Shown here in pieces: positions 43,831-59,604 of a DNA stretch of 64,000 nt. Position 1 is the stretch's first letter; every line of letters begins with the position of its first letter. Both the position numbers and the translations under genes were made by a program. Under the pieces are notes generated by a model. That model searched no databases, was not told where the DNA came from, and saw only the letters and a list, made by a program, of their open reading frames with translations. Origin of the DNA: Delphinapterus leucas (lineage: Eukaryota > Chordata > Mammalia > Artiodactyla > Monodontidae); contig NW_022097993.1 of the NCBI RefSeq assembly GCF_002288925.2, forward strand, positions 6,198,460 through 6,262,459, in the 5' to 3' direction.

Positions 43831-45901
43831 AACTGAATAAAGCTGGGGAAAATAAACATTTTTAATTTAAAAAGATATTAAAGGATTCAAAATCACAAAA
43901 ATAACAATTATTTCTGAGTGGTAGGATTTTTGGTGATTTTTATTTTCATTAAGCTTTCTGTATTTTTTCAAAATTTCTTCAGCGAACATACATCACTGTA
44001 ATAAAGTACTTTTCACTATCAAAGCACGTCATTAAAATGCATACTATTTACTTGTTGTTTCTGTTCTTTGTATTCTGACCGAAAAAAAAACACCTATGAA
44101 TCCTTTACAAGAATTATATGTGAGACCTTTTTATCCTATGTACACAGATTATTTCTCAGGTAAATTATTGCTTAAATACTAGCTATTTCATCAAAATCTT
44201 GCCCCAGCAGAGAATGAGCATCCCAGCTGAGAAAAGTATATAACACTTCTTCACAGCTTTAGTCATTACCTTAATTAATTATCAACAATGCTCGGTTGTA
44301 ATACTAATGCTTTCTTAAAGTAATCCAGTTTCAAGAAGAAACCACTACTCTTTACATCACTATATGATCGTTAATAATCCAGTGCTTTGTAAAAATTTTA
44401 AGGTGTTATAATTTAGGAAACATTGTGAATTCATTAAATGTCCCAGATTCCCATGGACCGATAAAATTAGCATGCCATTTTTGTCCACCCAGAAGACCAA
44501 TGCAGCAAAGCACTACAAGAGACAGCAAGGCAGTATTACAAACCAAAGTGCTAATCCCATCAGTAAAGTTTAATCTTTATGTTTTTATTCATATGGGTTT
44601 ATGATAATGTTACTTTTGATCACAGTGTCTCTTCAATATAGTGCAGAGAAGAGATAGGGATTTTTATTTGTTTGCGTTCTGCTTTTTTTTAATCTGGTCT
44701 GTTGGTTTCCACTTTACATCCCATGGAATGAAGTGGAAGCCAGTCTGTGGTCCCACCGCCTTCACCTGAAGACAGCTGTTGCATGGTGATTATTAAGGGG
44801 TAAAATTGGTTCTAGGGAAACGTTCACCGTTCCCTTAACTATTGCTTTCTTAAGCTCAATTACAGCTGGTACTAAGCAACGCAATGTGTACCAGAACAGA
44901 CTTTTCTGGCCCTAAGAGGCTGTTGTTCAGGCTGTCCACAAGCCCCTGACTGACTGGTTCACAGTCCTGACTGGAATACTCATTATGCTGCCCAGGACTC
45001 AGCAGGGAAGGAATGGAAGGCAAGGAAATTAGCTCAGAACTTTTAACAAGTCTCAAGAAATGGGAAGAGACTGCATTACATCTTAGAGGAGATTTAAGCC
45101 ATAAATAGAAAAGCTTTGAAAATCGCACACAAAAATGCAGCACAACTATGATCTATAAATGTCTTGTGCTCTGTCCCGTCTGAACTCTTGTACAGAAGTG
45201 GACACGGCAGATAGATATAGTTGGAAAAACTCCCAAAGGGCTACTCAATACCTTATGTTGAAAGAATTATACTATCACTAGTGGATTAAAGACTAAGACT
45301 CAAAGCCAGAATGGGTCAGAGACTGACCCTGGGTCAACCGAGGCAGTCTCTCAAGCCTTGCCTTCTGTCCATGACCTCTCCTCTCTGGCTCTGGTATGAG
45401 TCCCACATTCACGTTTCTGCGAGCAGCGTCTCTTTTTTTTGACATATTCACAAAATCTTTATAGAAAGTATTAGTACTCAAAAAAAGAAAAAAGACAGGA
45501 GGTAAATACAGAGCTGAAATGTACAAAACAAACGGGCAAGCAAACTAAAAGTTCTGGAAAGTATTTTAGTTCAGATTGAGAAATGAACAGTTCCCACACC
45601 GTTCATTGCCAGATACCCGATATTCACGAATACAACACTGGTCATCTGAGGAAATGTACACACCTCCATTTCTCCTTCATGCTTTTTCTTTTCGAAAGAT
45701 ACAGTTTACCAAAAAGAAACTTCAGCAGTACAGGAAAAATGATTTTCCCAATAAATTTACAAAAATTTAAGATTCCCAGTGGAATCGAGGTTATCTTCCT
45801 CCACCATCACCTTCATATAATCACATGCTTATTGGAACACACAACTCTGTACCCTAAGAGTTCATTTACTTTCAACAATGAGTGTGACTCAAAAAAAAAA
45901 A
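43831..45901. other. Mostly low-copy DNA
   Basis: At about 43910-44010 (GAGTGGTAGGATTTTTGGTG, TTTCTGTATTTTTTCAAAAT) there is an ancient repeat-like tail of uncertain family. The remainder holds no recognised repeat, exon or RNA gene. Minus-strand frames at 44856-45143 and 45293-45526 match nothing I know. Confidence 0.45.
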
Positions 45902-46010
45902 AGAGATTGGGATTGACTTATACACACTAATATGTATAAAACAGATAACCAATAAGAACCTGCTGTATAAAAAAATAAATTACATAAAATTCAAAAATTC
46001 AAAAAAATTA
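45902..46010 (+). repeat. 5'-truncated L1 3' end
   Basis: GAGATTGGGATTGACTTATA, CACTAATATGTATAAAACAG and AAGAACCTGCTGTATAAAAA are followed by an A-rich tail. It matches the 3' end of the full-length L1 at 15792 in reverse complement. Confidence 0.88.
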
Positions 46011-46232
46011 AAAATAGTATTTGCACATTCATAAAAAAAAATCTTCAGTGTGGTAAATGCAACATGGATTTCTGCAAGTGTTAAGTGTCTGAAATAGGCA
46101 GCTAATAGTGGATTTAATATTATTTTATAAATAATTGTCCTACAGCAGTAAACATAAATCTACACATTCACAATAGTCCTAGAAAAAAAATACTGTGATT
46201 AGGCACAATATGTTATGACAAACTAGTTTCAA
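46011..46232. other. AT-rich spacer
   Basis: Nothing recognised. Confidence 0.45.
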
Positions 46233-46247
46233 AAAACAAAAACTCAA

Positions 46248-46537
46248 GGGACTTCCCTGGTGGCGCAGTGGTTAAGAATCCTTCTGCCAATGCAGGGGAT
46301 GCAGGTTCAAGCCCTGGTCTGGGGAGATCCCGCATGCCACGGAGCAACTAAGCCCGTGAGCCACAACTACTGAGCCTGCACGCCTAGAGCCCGTGCTCCG
46401 CAACAAGAGAAGCCACCGCAGTGAGAAGCCCACGCACTGCAGCGAAGAGCAGCCCCCGCTCGCCGCAACTAGAGAAAGCCCGCACACAGCAACAAAGATC
46501 GAATGCAGCCAAAAATAAATTAAATAAATAAATAAAT
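46248..46537 (+). mobile_element. CHR-type SINE, long form
   Basis: Head GGGACTTCCCTGGTGGCGCA, B box GGTTCAAGCCC, 3' module GAAGAGCAGCCCCCGCTCGC and a TAAA-rich tail. A perfect 15-bp target-site duplication AAAACAAAAACTCAA lies at 46233-46247 and 46538-46552. Confidence 0.95.
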
Positions 46538-46552
46538 AAAACAAAAACTCAA

Positions 46553-47279
46553 TATCTTGATAAAAAAATGTGACTCTAAAATATAAAATATTGTCCAAAA
46601 AATCATATTTAAAATCTTCCACAGTTTACACAAATATTATGCATTTCCAGTTTTGGAAAAAAATTTTCCATTGTGATTTAAAATATCTATACAAACATAT
46701 TGAAAGCTATTAATTTCAATGATGATATCAGTTTTGGTTTTAGTTTAGCATTATTTTCTTTATAAAAAAGTTGCAGTAAGTGTACATTAATGGTCTGATT
46801 GGTTTCAATATTTCATAAATGTATATAAAAGAAATTCTTAAAAGCCAACATACTTAACTACTGTGGGAGACAATAACTATAAACAGCTTTAATTAAATCA
46901 TACTTATACAAAACTCTTTTCTTATAGTCCACTTTATGCTTTTGGTATTGTTGATCTTTAAAAATTAAGTGGTCTTTGACAATGGATCTATTTTGTATTG
47001 CTTGTTAAGACAAAATATTTCTTCTCCTTTCATGGGATTGTTATCTTTAATTAAAACTTTTTTTAAACATGGGCTTGTTTCAATCATACTGTGAATTTTG
47101 GTTGAATAGAATGTGACATTTCTGAAAATGCTTTCTCTCAAGGTAAATGCTCTTAAGCTTAGCATCAGTGCGTGCAACTCTGTTAATGATGGCCATTTCT
47201 GGGATGATTCTTTCATATATATACATATGAGACCAGAGCCTCTTGAACCCAACTCTCCCAGTCAATCTCAGCTCCATCA
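46553..47279. other. Low-copy AT-rich DNA
   Basis: A 95-codon minus-strand frame (46965-47252) is open but resembles no known protein. No repeat family is recognised. Confidence 0.45.
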
Positions 47280-47465
47280 GTGACTCATCGTGTGGCCTCC
47301 AGTAAATTATTTAATCTCTCTGAGCCTCAGTTTCCTCACGTGTGAACTGAAAACAATAATTGTACCTCCCTCTTAGGGTTCTTGGGAGGATTAAGTGTGC
47401 ACACAGGATGGTAAACAGTCATTAAATACAGTGTAGGTGATACTACTCATTCCACCCCTACCTCT
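47280..47465 (+). repeat. MIR SINE
   Basis: TCTGAGCCTCAGTTTCCTCA, GTACCTCCCTCTTAGGGTTC and GGGAGGATTAAGTGTG are a well-preserved MIR core and tail. Confidence 0.8.
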
Positions 47466-48237
47466 ACGTAAGCTAAATGCCCTGAGAAAGGAACTGGAGA
47501 TGTGTGCTTGACCTTCTTTGCCCTAGTAAAATTCAGACTGAAACAAGATTGAATGGCAAATACAAATGAAAGTGTGCAGGAATGTAACCTTACTTTATTT
47601 TAGCTAAAAATCCATTCAAATCAGTCTTTTTCAGGTACATACTTAAATCAGTGAAAGTTCAAAGTGTCTTTCAGTTCTGTTTCTTCCCACCCGCCCCCAT
47701 ACATAATTTGGTGATTGCCTCTACATGTTGGAGACAAAACAGTTCTCTTTACTCCTTATGGGTTCCTCTTCTGATATAATTTTTCAAATCCTACCCATCT
47801 TTAGCAGTCCATCCTGAATAGAACTTCTGTCATCAATCTTTTCTGGCTACAACAGTCAACTTTACACCTTGACTTTCCTCAACTTCTATGGCACTTATAT
47901 AATCTGAATGTCACTTGATTCTACTGTCTCAGATTGTTGCATATTTTAAAATTTAAAACATTTACCTTTTAAAACAAAAACTGAAATTAAGTCGCTTGGA
48001 AATTGTATCAGTACTTTTAATTATGTTACTTAAACCATGGGGAAAACACTCAGAAATATCTCCTGATTTCCTCAAATCCCATAGGTATAAGTTGTTGTAA
48101 AATTTTAGCTCTTAAATAAGAGCTAAATAATTCACTAAATAGTGAATGCATTCTACATGCCATACTATAGACTAAGTGTTTTTCATAACTTGTTTAATTC
48201 AAACCCCATGGGTTTGGGTAATGGAGAGGTAGATTAA
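47466..48237. other. Low-copy DNA
   Basis: No repeat family or exon recognised. Confidence 0.45.
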
Positions 48238-48246
48238 GAAAGATGG

Positions 48247-48471
48247 TAAAATAGATAGCTAGTGGGAAGCAGCCACATAGCACAGGGAGATCAGCTCGGT
48301 GCTTTGTGACCACCTAAAGGGGTGGGATAGGGAGGGTGGGAGGGAGATGCAAGAGGGAGGAGATATGGGGATATATGTATATGTATAGCTGATTCACTTT
48401 GTTATAAAGCAGAAAGTAACACACCATTGTAAAGCAATTATACTCTAATAAAGATGTTAAAAAAAAAAAAG
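48247..48471 (+). mobile_element. 5'-truncated L1, 3' end only
   Basis: GATAGCTAGTGGGAAGCAGC, ACCACCTAAAGGGGTGGGAT, GCTGATTCACTTTGTTATAA and TACTCTAATAAAGATG are followed by an A tail. The target-site duplication GAAAGATGG lies at 48238-48246 and 48472-48480. High similarity to the recognised consensus suggests a fairly young insertion. Confidence 0.9.
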
Positions 48472-48489
48472 GAAAGATGGGAAAGGGAA

Positions 48490-48710
48490 TTATCATTTGT
48501 GGAGCCAAACATTATGGGTTTTGTTCATGTTATTAACTGAATTCTCCTAACAATCTTTGATGGAGACACTAAATTCTCCCCTTTATAGATGTGAAAACTG
48601 AAGGTAAATGGGTTTCAACAACAGATCCAAGGTCATGTAATTAGCAAATGTCAAGCCCAAAGTCAGAATCCAATGATTTCTGACTGTAGCACCTGTGGAC
48701 TAAGCCCTGA
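48490..48710 (-). repeat. MIR-like relic
   Basis: CCCCTTTATAGATGTGAAAA, CTGAAGGTAAATGG and CAAGGTCATGTAATTAGCAA follow the reverse-complement MIR order. Confidence 0.65.
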
Positions 48711-48794
48711 TTCATTCTCTGACTCGCTTGTGACCTTGGGAAAGCGAGTGAGACCTGCCAGACCTCACTGGAAAGGAACTACTAAAACCACAAG

Positions 48795-49025
48795 CTAACA
48801 CTTATTGAAGATGCACTTTGTCCATGAGCTGTGGTAAGTGATTTATGGGAATTATTTCACTTTCTCCTCAGAACAAATCCACAAGGCACTTATTATTATC
48901 CCTACTTTACAGATAAGGAAAGAGAGGCAAAGAGAGTGATGGAACTTGCCCAGACCACACAGCTAGTACGGTTGAACTGGACTTCTCATCCCACTCTCCT
49001 CTCCACCATGTACTACACTGCCTCC
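48795..49025 (-). repeat. MIR SINE
   Basis: TTATTATTATCCCTACTTTACAG-type core (CCCTACTTTACAGATAAGGA), GAACTTGCCCAGACCACACA and a GCTAGTACGGTTGAACTGG block give a second MIR in the same orientation, about 90 bp after the previous one. Confidence 0.75.
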
Positions 49026-52000
49026 AGGGATTGGAAAGATCTGTCGTAAACAGTGAACCTGGTATTAGAAGCACCAGGTGAAAGAACATATATGAAATAC
49101 CTAGCACAAAAATGTCAGCTTTGCTTACAAAATCGTAGGTAATACCAACTAATGTACTAAAGGACAAAACCCAGCTCTAAAAAATCCTTGACAGGCTATA
49201 AGTGTTGGCCAAATTAACATGATGAAATTTCACAGGATAACAGCCAGGCCTATAATTAAATTTTAAAAATCAAATGTACCAGTTCTGAAGGGAGTAGGCC
49301 TGGTTAGCAGCTGGTACATAAAAGGATTTTAGTAGATTTCAAGCTCCAGTATAAGACAATACTGTAATATAGCAACTCCCCCCCAAAAAAGTCAAAGTAA
49401 TCTTAGGCTACATTAACAGAAATTCAGTGTCCAAACAAGATAGACCATAGTAGGACTGAATTTGTACTGTTGGGATCACGTCCAGAGCACCGGGGTTCAC
49501 TCAGGGAGTCACATTTTAGAGAAAATGATGAGAGAAGGGAGAAGAGAACTCAGAAATCTGCCACATTGGACCCTGAAGTTATGACACTGTACCATAAAAC
49601 TCACACTAATGATCATTAAATATTTGAAAGGTTTATATTCTAGATGGCCCTTTAAAGCAAAATAAGAATCATGGTTGGAAGATACAGGGAAGAATGTTCC
49701 AGTTCAGTATAAGGACAATTATAAGAAACAAAGATACGTAAAATTGTACAAACTTTCTTATGAATGTGAGTGTTCCCTGTCATTGCAGGTGTTCAAGCAA
49801 AAGGTCAACTATCACTTGTCAGAAATATTACACAAGCGATCCAGGCAAGAGACAAGGGCTCAGAATACATGGACCTGATACATCACTTCCTGTCTTGTAA
49901 TTCCATGTGTGAACAGGAGTAGGGAGAGGATTTTAATCTGACAAAAGGTACACACTCTGCTTGCTTAAATTATTTTAGACAGCACATTAATTGCATAGTG
50001 CCATACTCATAAGTGGCTTAAGAGTCTCTAAATAAAGAAAAACGCTCTCTACACATCAAAATAATGTGTTTTCTAATAAGTTAAGTTTAAAATGCAGTTT
50101 AAATCCATCCTACAAGCTTAACACTTTTATAGGTTATACAATCTACTAAGTAATTTACCATTTTGGGTGGCAAACCATATATAGGCTTTCTTTCGTTCTC
50201 ACTCTACTTTTTTTTTACGGGACTGAGCTGACAAACTCCCCTCCCCACGAGATTTGAACTAACAGCTATTACTAGCCCAGACCACTTTTCTGAGCTCCAT
50301 ATCTGTATCATCCTATAGAGATTTCCATTTAAAGGGCCAACAGGTATCTCAAAAAATTATTCTACAGCTAAGCCCTTAATGGCTACATCCCACTCACAGT
50401 CAATCTAGTCTTCCTCCAATTTTCCAAGTCTCAGTAAACCTTACCATCATCCCCAAATTTGTTTATGCCAGAAAGCTTGGAGCCTTCCAGGAAAGTTCCT
50501 TTTCCCTGTGTCCCATAAGTTGCCTGTAACCAAGTAGCAACTATTCTTCTCAAAAGCATTCCTCCATCCACTTCTCTCCATGGCTTCTGCCCATATTGCA
50601 GGCATTCCAGCCTCATTTCACACCTGAACTACTGCAAACCCTCAGAACTAGGGTTTGCCTAGGGTTTGCCTTAACTGTTGTATCCTAATTGTACTGTCTC
50701 TGTTACAATAGCTTGTCTTCTGATTATTTTCCATTTCTATGTAGTCAATCAATGAATACAATGTGATAGATATTTGTCAGTGGTCTTTTAACATCTGAAG
50801 GTGAAGGGGCAGGATTTCATACATGAAAAGAAACTCTCTCTGCTATTTTCTATATTTTGATTAATATTTATTAAATTTATATATTTTTAAATATTGCTTT
50901 ACTTAACACCATAAGATAAATTGAAAGATTTTATTTCTGAACTTTTAGCTAAAAGTAGAAACCTCAATTTCACTTGTTCTTTGAATCATGCACAATAATT
51001 CATAAGTTTAACAAATTAAATCCTTTTAAAACATTTAATACAACTTACATACATAATTAATCAAACCCTCTTAGACAATTCAAATCATAATTACCCACTC
51101 AATATACCTGACTCTCTAAAATGTATTAAACACAAAAAGGCAGACTTAGAAACTGAACAAAAACATTTTCTTAGAACATCACTTTTGTAAGTCTAGGTCA
51201 GACACTGTTTAATAGATCAAATTTTATTACACATTTCAAAAATCTTAAAAAACAAAACTAGAATCTTTTGGGTTAAAAATGTGAAAACATACATCTACAT
51301 GTCCTCTCTCCTGAAACACTACTAAAACCCAGAGTAAAAGGCACTTTTTAAACAAAGAAATCCACCTAATCTCAGACTTCCAACCTCCAGAAATATGAGA
51401 AATCAATTTCAGTTGTTTATAAGCCACCTAGTCTATGGTATTTTGTTATAGCAGCCTACAAACTAAGACAACAGTCACAAGTATACTAAAGAGCACAGCA
51501 GCAGAATTTTGGAAGTTAAAAAGCCTGAAGTCAAGAAAGGTAGATACCAAGTCAGTAATAAGGAAAAAGCTAAGAATCAACCCAATTTACAACAGAGACT
51601 CTCCAAACGTTTCAGGAAGAGGCAGACCCGGGCACTTCTGGTAGAGGGGGCTTCATGGTGGAGGTGGAGGTAGAGGGCTAAAATAAGGAAGATTGTTTGA
51701 AAGGACATGTATATTTTTAAATCTCCTGCCCCCATGCTAATCCAGATAGGAAGTTTATTTTTGGAGAAAGAAAACAGAAGGTCTCTGGACTGGTGAATAC
51801 TGGAAACAGTTGAGGGCTTAGTTATTATATCTACACAGGGGAAAATAATGAACCAGGCACACCAATATAAATGCAGAGATTCCCGATAGCCTTGCCCCAC
51901 TGAGCTCTCAGAAGTCTGACAGCCACACCTTTACCCTCCAAACAAGTGATTAGAAGGTTCTTTCCTGGGAATCTGACCAGCCCAAGAGGAGCTGAGGATT

Positions 52001-52034
52001 CTAGGGAGGTTTTGTAAGAAGCAGCCTACACTAA
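49026..52034. other. Mostly low-copy DNA
   Basis: At 49735-49880 the phrase GTTCCCTGTCATTGCAGG, then TGTTCAAGCAAAAGGTCAAC, resembles an ancient CR1/L3 LINE. At 50360-50650 a pyrimidine-rich part is loosely L2-like. Elsewhere I see no repeat, exon or RNA gene. Confidence 0.4.
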
Positions 52035-52262
52035 AGCAGTAGTGCACAACTGGAAGCAATTTGTCCACCCCCAGGGGAAATGTAGCACTACCTGGACACA
52101 TGTTTACGGCACAACAAGAGGGAGTGTTACTAGCATGTAGCAGGTAGAGGTCAGGGATGCTGCTATATGTCCTACAAGGCTCAGGACAGCCCCACCCCTT
52201 ATGACAAAAAGACATCTAACCCAAATTGTAAGTAGTGCTGAGGTTGAGAAATCCTACCCTAG
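52035..52262 (+). repeat. MER5A-like hAT DNA transposon relic
   Basis: GCAGTAGTGCACAACTGG, CCCCCAGGGGAAATGTAGCA, GGTAGAGGTCAGGGATGCTG, GGCTCAGGACAGCCCC and GCTGAGGTTGAGAAATCCTA match MER5A in order. It is better preserved than the copy at 5.7 kb. Confidence 0.75.
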
Positions 52263-52539
52263 AGAGAAGTTCAAAGTTCACAAGTACTGACAATGCATCA
52301 AAGTTACCACTAAAGATTTTTGTTCCCCATTCTTAACTGTGAGAAGGGAACCAAGAATTATCAGACATCTGAGGAAGACATAACTTGGAAGATAAGAAAA
52401 CAGCATGAAAACAAAAGAAACTGAGATGATGGAGTGAGAATAAAACTTCAAAAATATATTATTCATCTTGAAGAAATGAGAGAAAATACTGACTCTATAA
52501 AAATATAGAGAATACAATAAAACAGTTTTGGGAAACAAA

Positions 52540-52930
52540 ATTCATTACGGTAAAAATTTTAAAATATCAGTGAAGGATTACAAGATAAAATTGCACACAT
52601 CTCCCAGAAAGTAAGCAACAAGAAAAAGAAATGGAAACCAGAAAGAAAATAAAACAGAAGAGAATTAGTTCATGAAATGCAACACCCATATTATATATGC
52701 TCAAAAGAGAGAGAAGAGAAAGTAGAAGGAAGAAAATTATTTAAGAAATATTACAAGGAATTTTAGCAGAAAAAAAGAACGTGAGTTTCCAGATTGAAAG
52801 GTTATGCCAAATGCCCAGCTTACCGGTTTTAAACAGCAACTATGGAAGCTAGAATTTAGTGGGATGATGCCTTTAATTATAAAAGGAAAATTCTCTACCC
52901 AGCCAAAATATTAGCTAATTTTGATGGTAT
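52540..52930 (+). repeat. Ancient repeat of uncertain family (HAL1/L1-like)
   Basis: The blocks GAGTTTCCAGATTGAAAGG, AACTATGGAAGCTAGAATTT and ATTCTCTACCCAGCCAAAAT occur in the order seen in a dispersed old mammalian repeat. I recognise the repeat but cannot name it with confidence. Confidence 0.4.
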
Positions 52931-52974
52931 TTTTAAAGATATTTAAGACATAAAATGTATTTTAAAGTGTACAT

Positions 52975-53178
52975 CGCCACAGACATATATACCAATGAAA
53001 TAGAATGGGAAGGCCAGAAATAAAACCTCACGTACACAGTCAAATAATTTTTGACAAGGATGCCAAGATCATTCAACAAGGGACACTATTTTCAACAAGT
53101 GGCGTTGGGGAAAGTGTATAACTACATGAGGAAAAAAACGAAGTTGCACTCGTACCTTACATAACGTAAAAAATTAAC
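52975..53178 (+). repeat. L1 ORF2 fragment cut by SINE
   Basis: ATACCAATGAAATAGAATGG, AGTCAAATAATTTTTGACAA and GTACCTTACATAACGTAAAA follow L1 ORF2. The fragment ends where the CHR SINE starts, and no L1 follows the SINE. Confidence 0.75.
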
Positions 53179-53182
53179 TCAC

Positions 53183-53400
53183 GGGCTTCCCTGGTGGCGC
53201 AGTGGTTGAGAGTCTGCCTGACGATGCAGGGGACACAGGTTCGTGCCCCGATCCAGGAAGATCCTACATGCCGCGGAGCGGCTGGGCCCGTGAGCCATGG
53301 CTGCTGAGCCTGCACGTCAGGAGCCTGTGCTCCACAACGGGAGAGGCCACAACAGTGAGAGGCCCACATACTGCAAAATAAATAAATAAATAAAGATAAA
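53183..53400 (+). mobile_element. CHR-type SINE, short form
   Basis: Head GGGCTTCCCTGGTGGCGCAG, B box GGTTCGTGCCCC and a short body, with a TAAA-rich rather than pure A tail. No clear target-site duplication is visible, possibly because the right flank is simple AT sequence. Confidence 0.92.
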
Positions 53401-54309
53401 TAAAAAACATGAATAAATAAGTAAAATATAGTAAATAACAATAAAAACATATCCATTATATAAATAAATAAAATTAAAAAAAACTTCAGACATTAGAAAA
53501 AAGGAACCAAGAAAAAAGAAGCTTTGCATGAATATTATCAAAAAAGTTTTCACTATTTTCTTTTGAGTGTTAAGTGTGGAAAACTTCTAAAACTTTCTTA
53601 TCAAAATTGAAAATGAGCATGGAACACTAGAAGTAGCTCTACTTAAATAAATTTTAAGAAATCTGTTTTATTCTCTAAAGCACAGTTTCACTTACTCATT
53701 TTTCTATTAAATGCTGTGGATAAGGATACATTGTTCTTTCTCCAAATAGTTGCTGGCAATTTCCAAAGACATAATGTCTTGTAGAGTGATGAACTAAGTA
53801 TAGAGGTGGTAGAATATTGGGCTCTAAGTTTTTTCCTCAAGGACATTATTTTTTTAATGTCCACTCTCAGGTGAAATGGAAATTTTTAGAATATTTGATG
53901 GAATGGCTTAAATTCCACAGAAAAATCTATAAGTAACTGTTCCATTCAATTACTTTCATTAATAACAAAAAAAACTGACCACTAAAGTTTGGGCAGTGAA
54001 AGGTATAAAGATCCAAGAGTGAAGCAAGTCATTAAACTTGAGTAGAAAGGAAATGATATATCTGTTAATTTTAGCATCTTCTCTTAAATACTCCAGGATA
54101 TTTTTCTGGTAACGATAGAACAAACACTGAGTAAGAGATCTTCTTCTTGTGATAAGAATTTCCATGGAGCCCGTTGGAGAATTTTCCCATACTAAGCATT
54201 AACAGGCTTTTCCAGAAAAGAAAACAAAAGAAAAAACAAAAAAAAAAATAGTTCAAGCAACTCGGAAATGTATGATAATGATGAATTGATTTTTTTTAAT
54301 CCGTCACTA
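53401..54309. other. AT-rich low-copy DNA
   Basis: The first 100 bp are TAAA-rich simple sequence continuing from the SINE tail. Nothing else is recognised. Confidence 0.45.
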
Positions 54310-54640
54310 TATCCATTTCTCTCTATTTCCACCCTAAAGCTAACTGTCATCACAGCTCGCCTGGACTACTGAAACCACCTTCTCCGATAGATTGCACGCT
54401 ACAGCCCAACTGACCTTTTCACTATGCAACACCTCCCCACTCCAACTTCATCCTCAAAAAACTCTCAGTGGCTTTCCATCACTGTGAATGAAGACCAAAA
54501 TTCTTAACTTAACCTGTCATTGCATTGTTTACCCCTGCCGCTGTTTCTCCAAGTTCATCTGACAGTTCCTCCCCACACTTTACGTCCTCCGGCCAAACTG
54601 GCCTTTTTGTAGTCCTTCCAAATTCTCTTGGCTCTCTCCC
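54310..54640 (+). repeat. L2-like ancient repeat
   Basis: GCTCGCCTGGACTACTGAAA, AAACTCTCAGTGGCTTTCCA and TCACTGTGAATGAAGACCAA give the L2-type phrase order. It is strongly diverged. Confidence 0.45.
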
Positions 54641-54835
54641 AGCACCAATGCCAAGTGGTCGTGAAACGGTCACATTGGATCAGATGTGCTGTGTATGACT
54701 GGTGGAGATGAGAAAAGGAGGAGAGGAGCTGAATCTTAATGATCATAATGAATAGCAAGAGCCATCACTGTAGATTGAGAGAAATCAGCTATTGTGAGCT
54801 GAACGGGGAATTCTAAAGGTAACCACTAGACGATG

Positions 54836-55284
54836 TTAGATTTAAGAAATGTATGGCAGCTGGCCACAGCAGCCTCATGTGACTGCGGCAGTCCCAAGCG
54901 TCTTCCAAACCACCAGGCTCCTGGTGGGCCCCCAAGAACCCAGGCCCCCAGCATATCCCAGCACCTGCCAGCTGCCATGTCCCAAGGTGGTTCCTGTGGA
55001 ACCAGGATCCCCGTCCACCCCATCCCTGGCCAACATTCAAGACTCTGGCCCCCAGTCATCTCCCACAAACCCAAGCTCCCAGCCCACTCTGCTGCTGAAT
55101 GCTTCCATGGCACCAGACTCCTGGCAGGCTCCCCCAAACCCAGGCTATGCGAATCCCATGAATCCCAATTCTGGCTAGCTCCTGCAGACCAAGCCATCTC
55201 CTGTGGTCTCAGGCTTTCAGTAAGCCTTCAAGAACTCAAGCTCCAGGTGGGCGACTATGAACCCAGGCTCCTGGCCAGAGTAAC
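54836..55284 (+). repeat. GC-rich degenerate tandem repeat abutting L1
   Basis: Roughly 30-40-bp degenerate units contain variants of AACCCAGGCTCCTGGC. Clear examples lie near 54935, 55065, 55130, 55235 and 55260. The strand has few stops, so an open frame (54833-55378, 181 codons, rich in P, S and A) runs through it into L1 sequence. I see no evidence that this frame is a gene. It may be an old L1 5'/inter-ORF region or a captured minisatellite. Confidence 0.6.
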
Positions 55285-58475
<3,191 letters not shown>

Positions 58476-59264
58476 AAATATATCCTCCCTGGCATCACCT
58501 GTCATGGCTTATAGTTTAAAAGTCAGAATGGAATCTAAAGCACATTGATTCACTCTGCCCCATGCGCCCTAACTCAACATGAGCATAGCAGGATCACTGT
58601 CAGAAAATAAGAAAATATGTCATAAAGTCCCCGTAGGGCAAATACAACAAGGGATGGGGTGAAATCGTTCAGAGTGAAATTCGAGCTGCTGAAATATTAC
58701 TGCATTTCCCAGAAGGGATACTTGGCAAATTTCACAGCAGATGCTGTGGTGTCTGTGGATCTAACCAAGAGTTCAAAATGTTCAACACAGACCCAGCCCT
58801 GGAAGTCACTCTTCCTGCCAAAAGGAATGAACTCCTGGGACTCCTTTCATCAAGACAGGAGGAGAGCAGAGAGCTCCAGAGCAGAAAGCAGTTGGAGAGG
58901 AGGCCAAGGTATGTTTCTAAGCACTTGCTTATCAACTGAGATTTTTGATGTAAAAGGTCATTAGATCAATTTTGTAAGTACAAGCCATATTTCTTAATGA
59001 AATAGATGAGACAAGAACAGAAAAATTAGTGAGTGTGTTGTGCATCACAATGATGAAAATACTTTCTCATGAACTCACTTTTGTTTCATTAATGTCTGTA
59101 TATATATTTGTGTAACGGATCACAATGTAAAAGGTGTTTCTTAGTGTGAATCACAATGAAAACTGTTGGAAAAATACTGTTCTGGCAAACAAAGAGAGAA
59201 CAAAGGCCATAAGTAATTATTAGCACACATTTTAGAAAATGCTTCCTTACAAAAACCTCTTATA
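58476..59264. other. Low-copy DNA
   Basis: A 101-codon plus-strand frame (58659-58964) is open in non-repeat sequence. It has no recognised domain; its C-terminal half is low complexity (RRAESSRAESS). Confidence 0.4.
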
Positions 59265-59604
59265 GGGACTTCCCTGGTGGCGCAGTGGTTAAGAATCCTC
59301 CTGCCAATGCAGGGGATGCAGGTTTGATCTCTGGTCCGGGAAGATCCCACATGCCACTGAGCAACTAAGCCCGTGCGCCACGACTACTGAGCCTGAGCTC
59401 TAGAGTACGCGAGCCACAACTACTGAGCCCGCATGCAATAACTACTGAAGCCTGCGCGCCTAGAGCCTGTGCTCCACAGCAAGAGAAGACACCGCCATAA
59501 GGAGCCCGCACACTGCAACGAAGAATAGCCCCCGCTCACTGCAACTAGAGAAAGCCCCCGTGCAGCAACGAAGATCCAATGCAGCCAAAAATAAATAAAT
59601 AAAT
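59265..59604 (+). mobile_element. CHR-type SINE, long form, internally triplicated
   Basis: Head GGGACTTCCCTGGTGGCGCA; the B-box region is altered (GGTTTGATCTC). The middle module containing ACTACTGA occurs three times (59383, 59419, 59441) where other copies have it once, so this copy is about 45 bp longer. The 3' module and a TAAA-rich tail are present. A target-site duplication is not clear. Confidence 0.92.

Noticed and set aside
53401..53480. Continuation of the L1 beyond the SINE at 53183
   Set aside because: The sequence after the SINE is TAAA-rich and does not continue the L1 consensus.
58659..58964. 101-codon plus-strand frame as a small gene
   Set aside because: No family resemblance, low-complexity end, and no promoter or splice signals that I can support.
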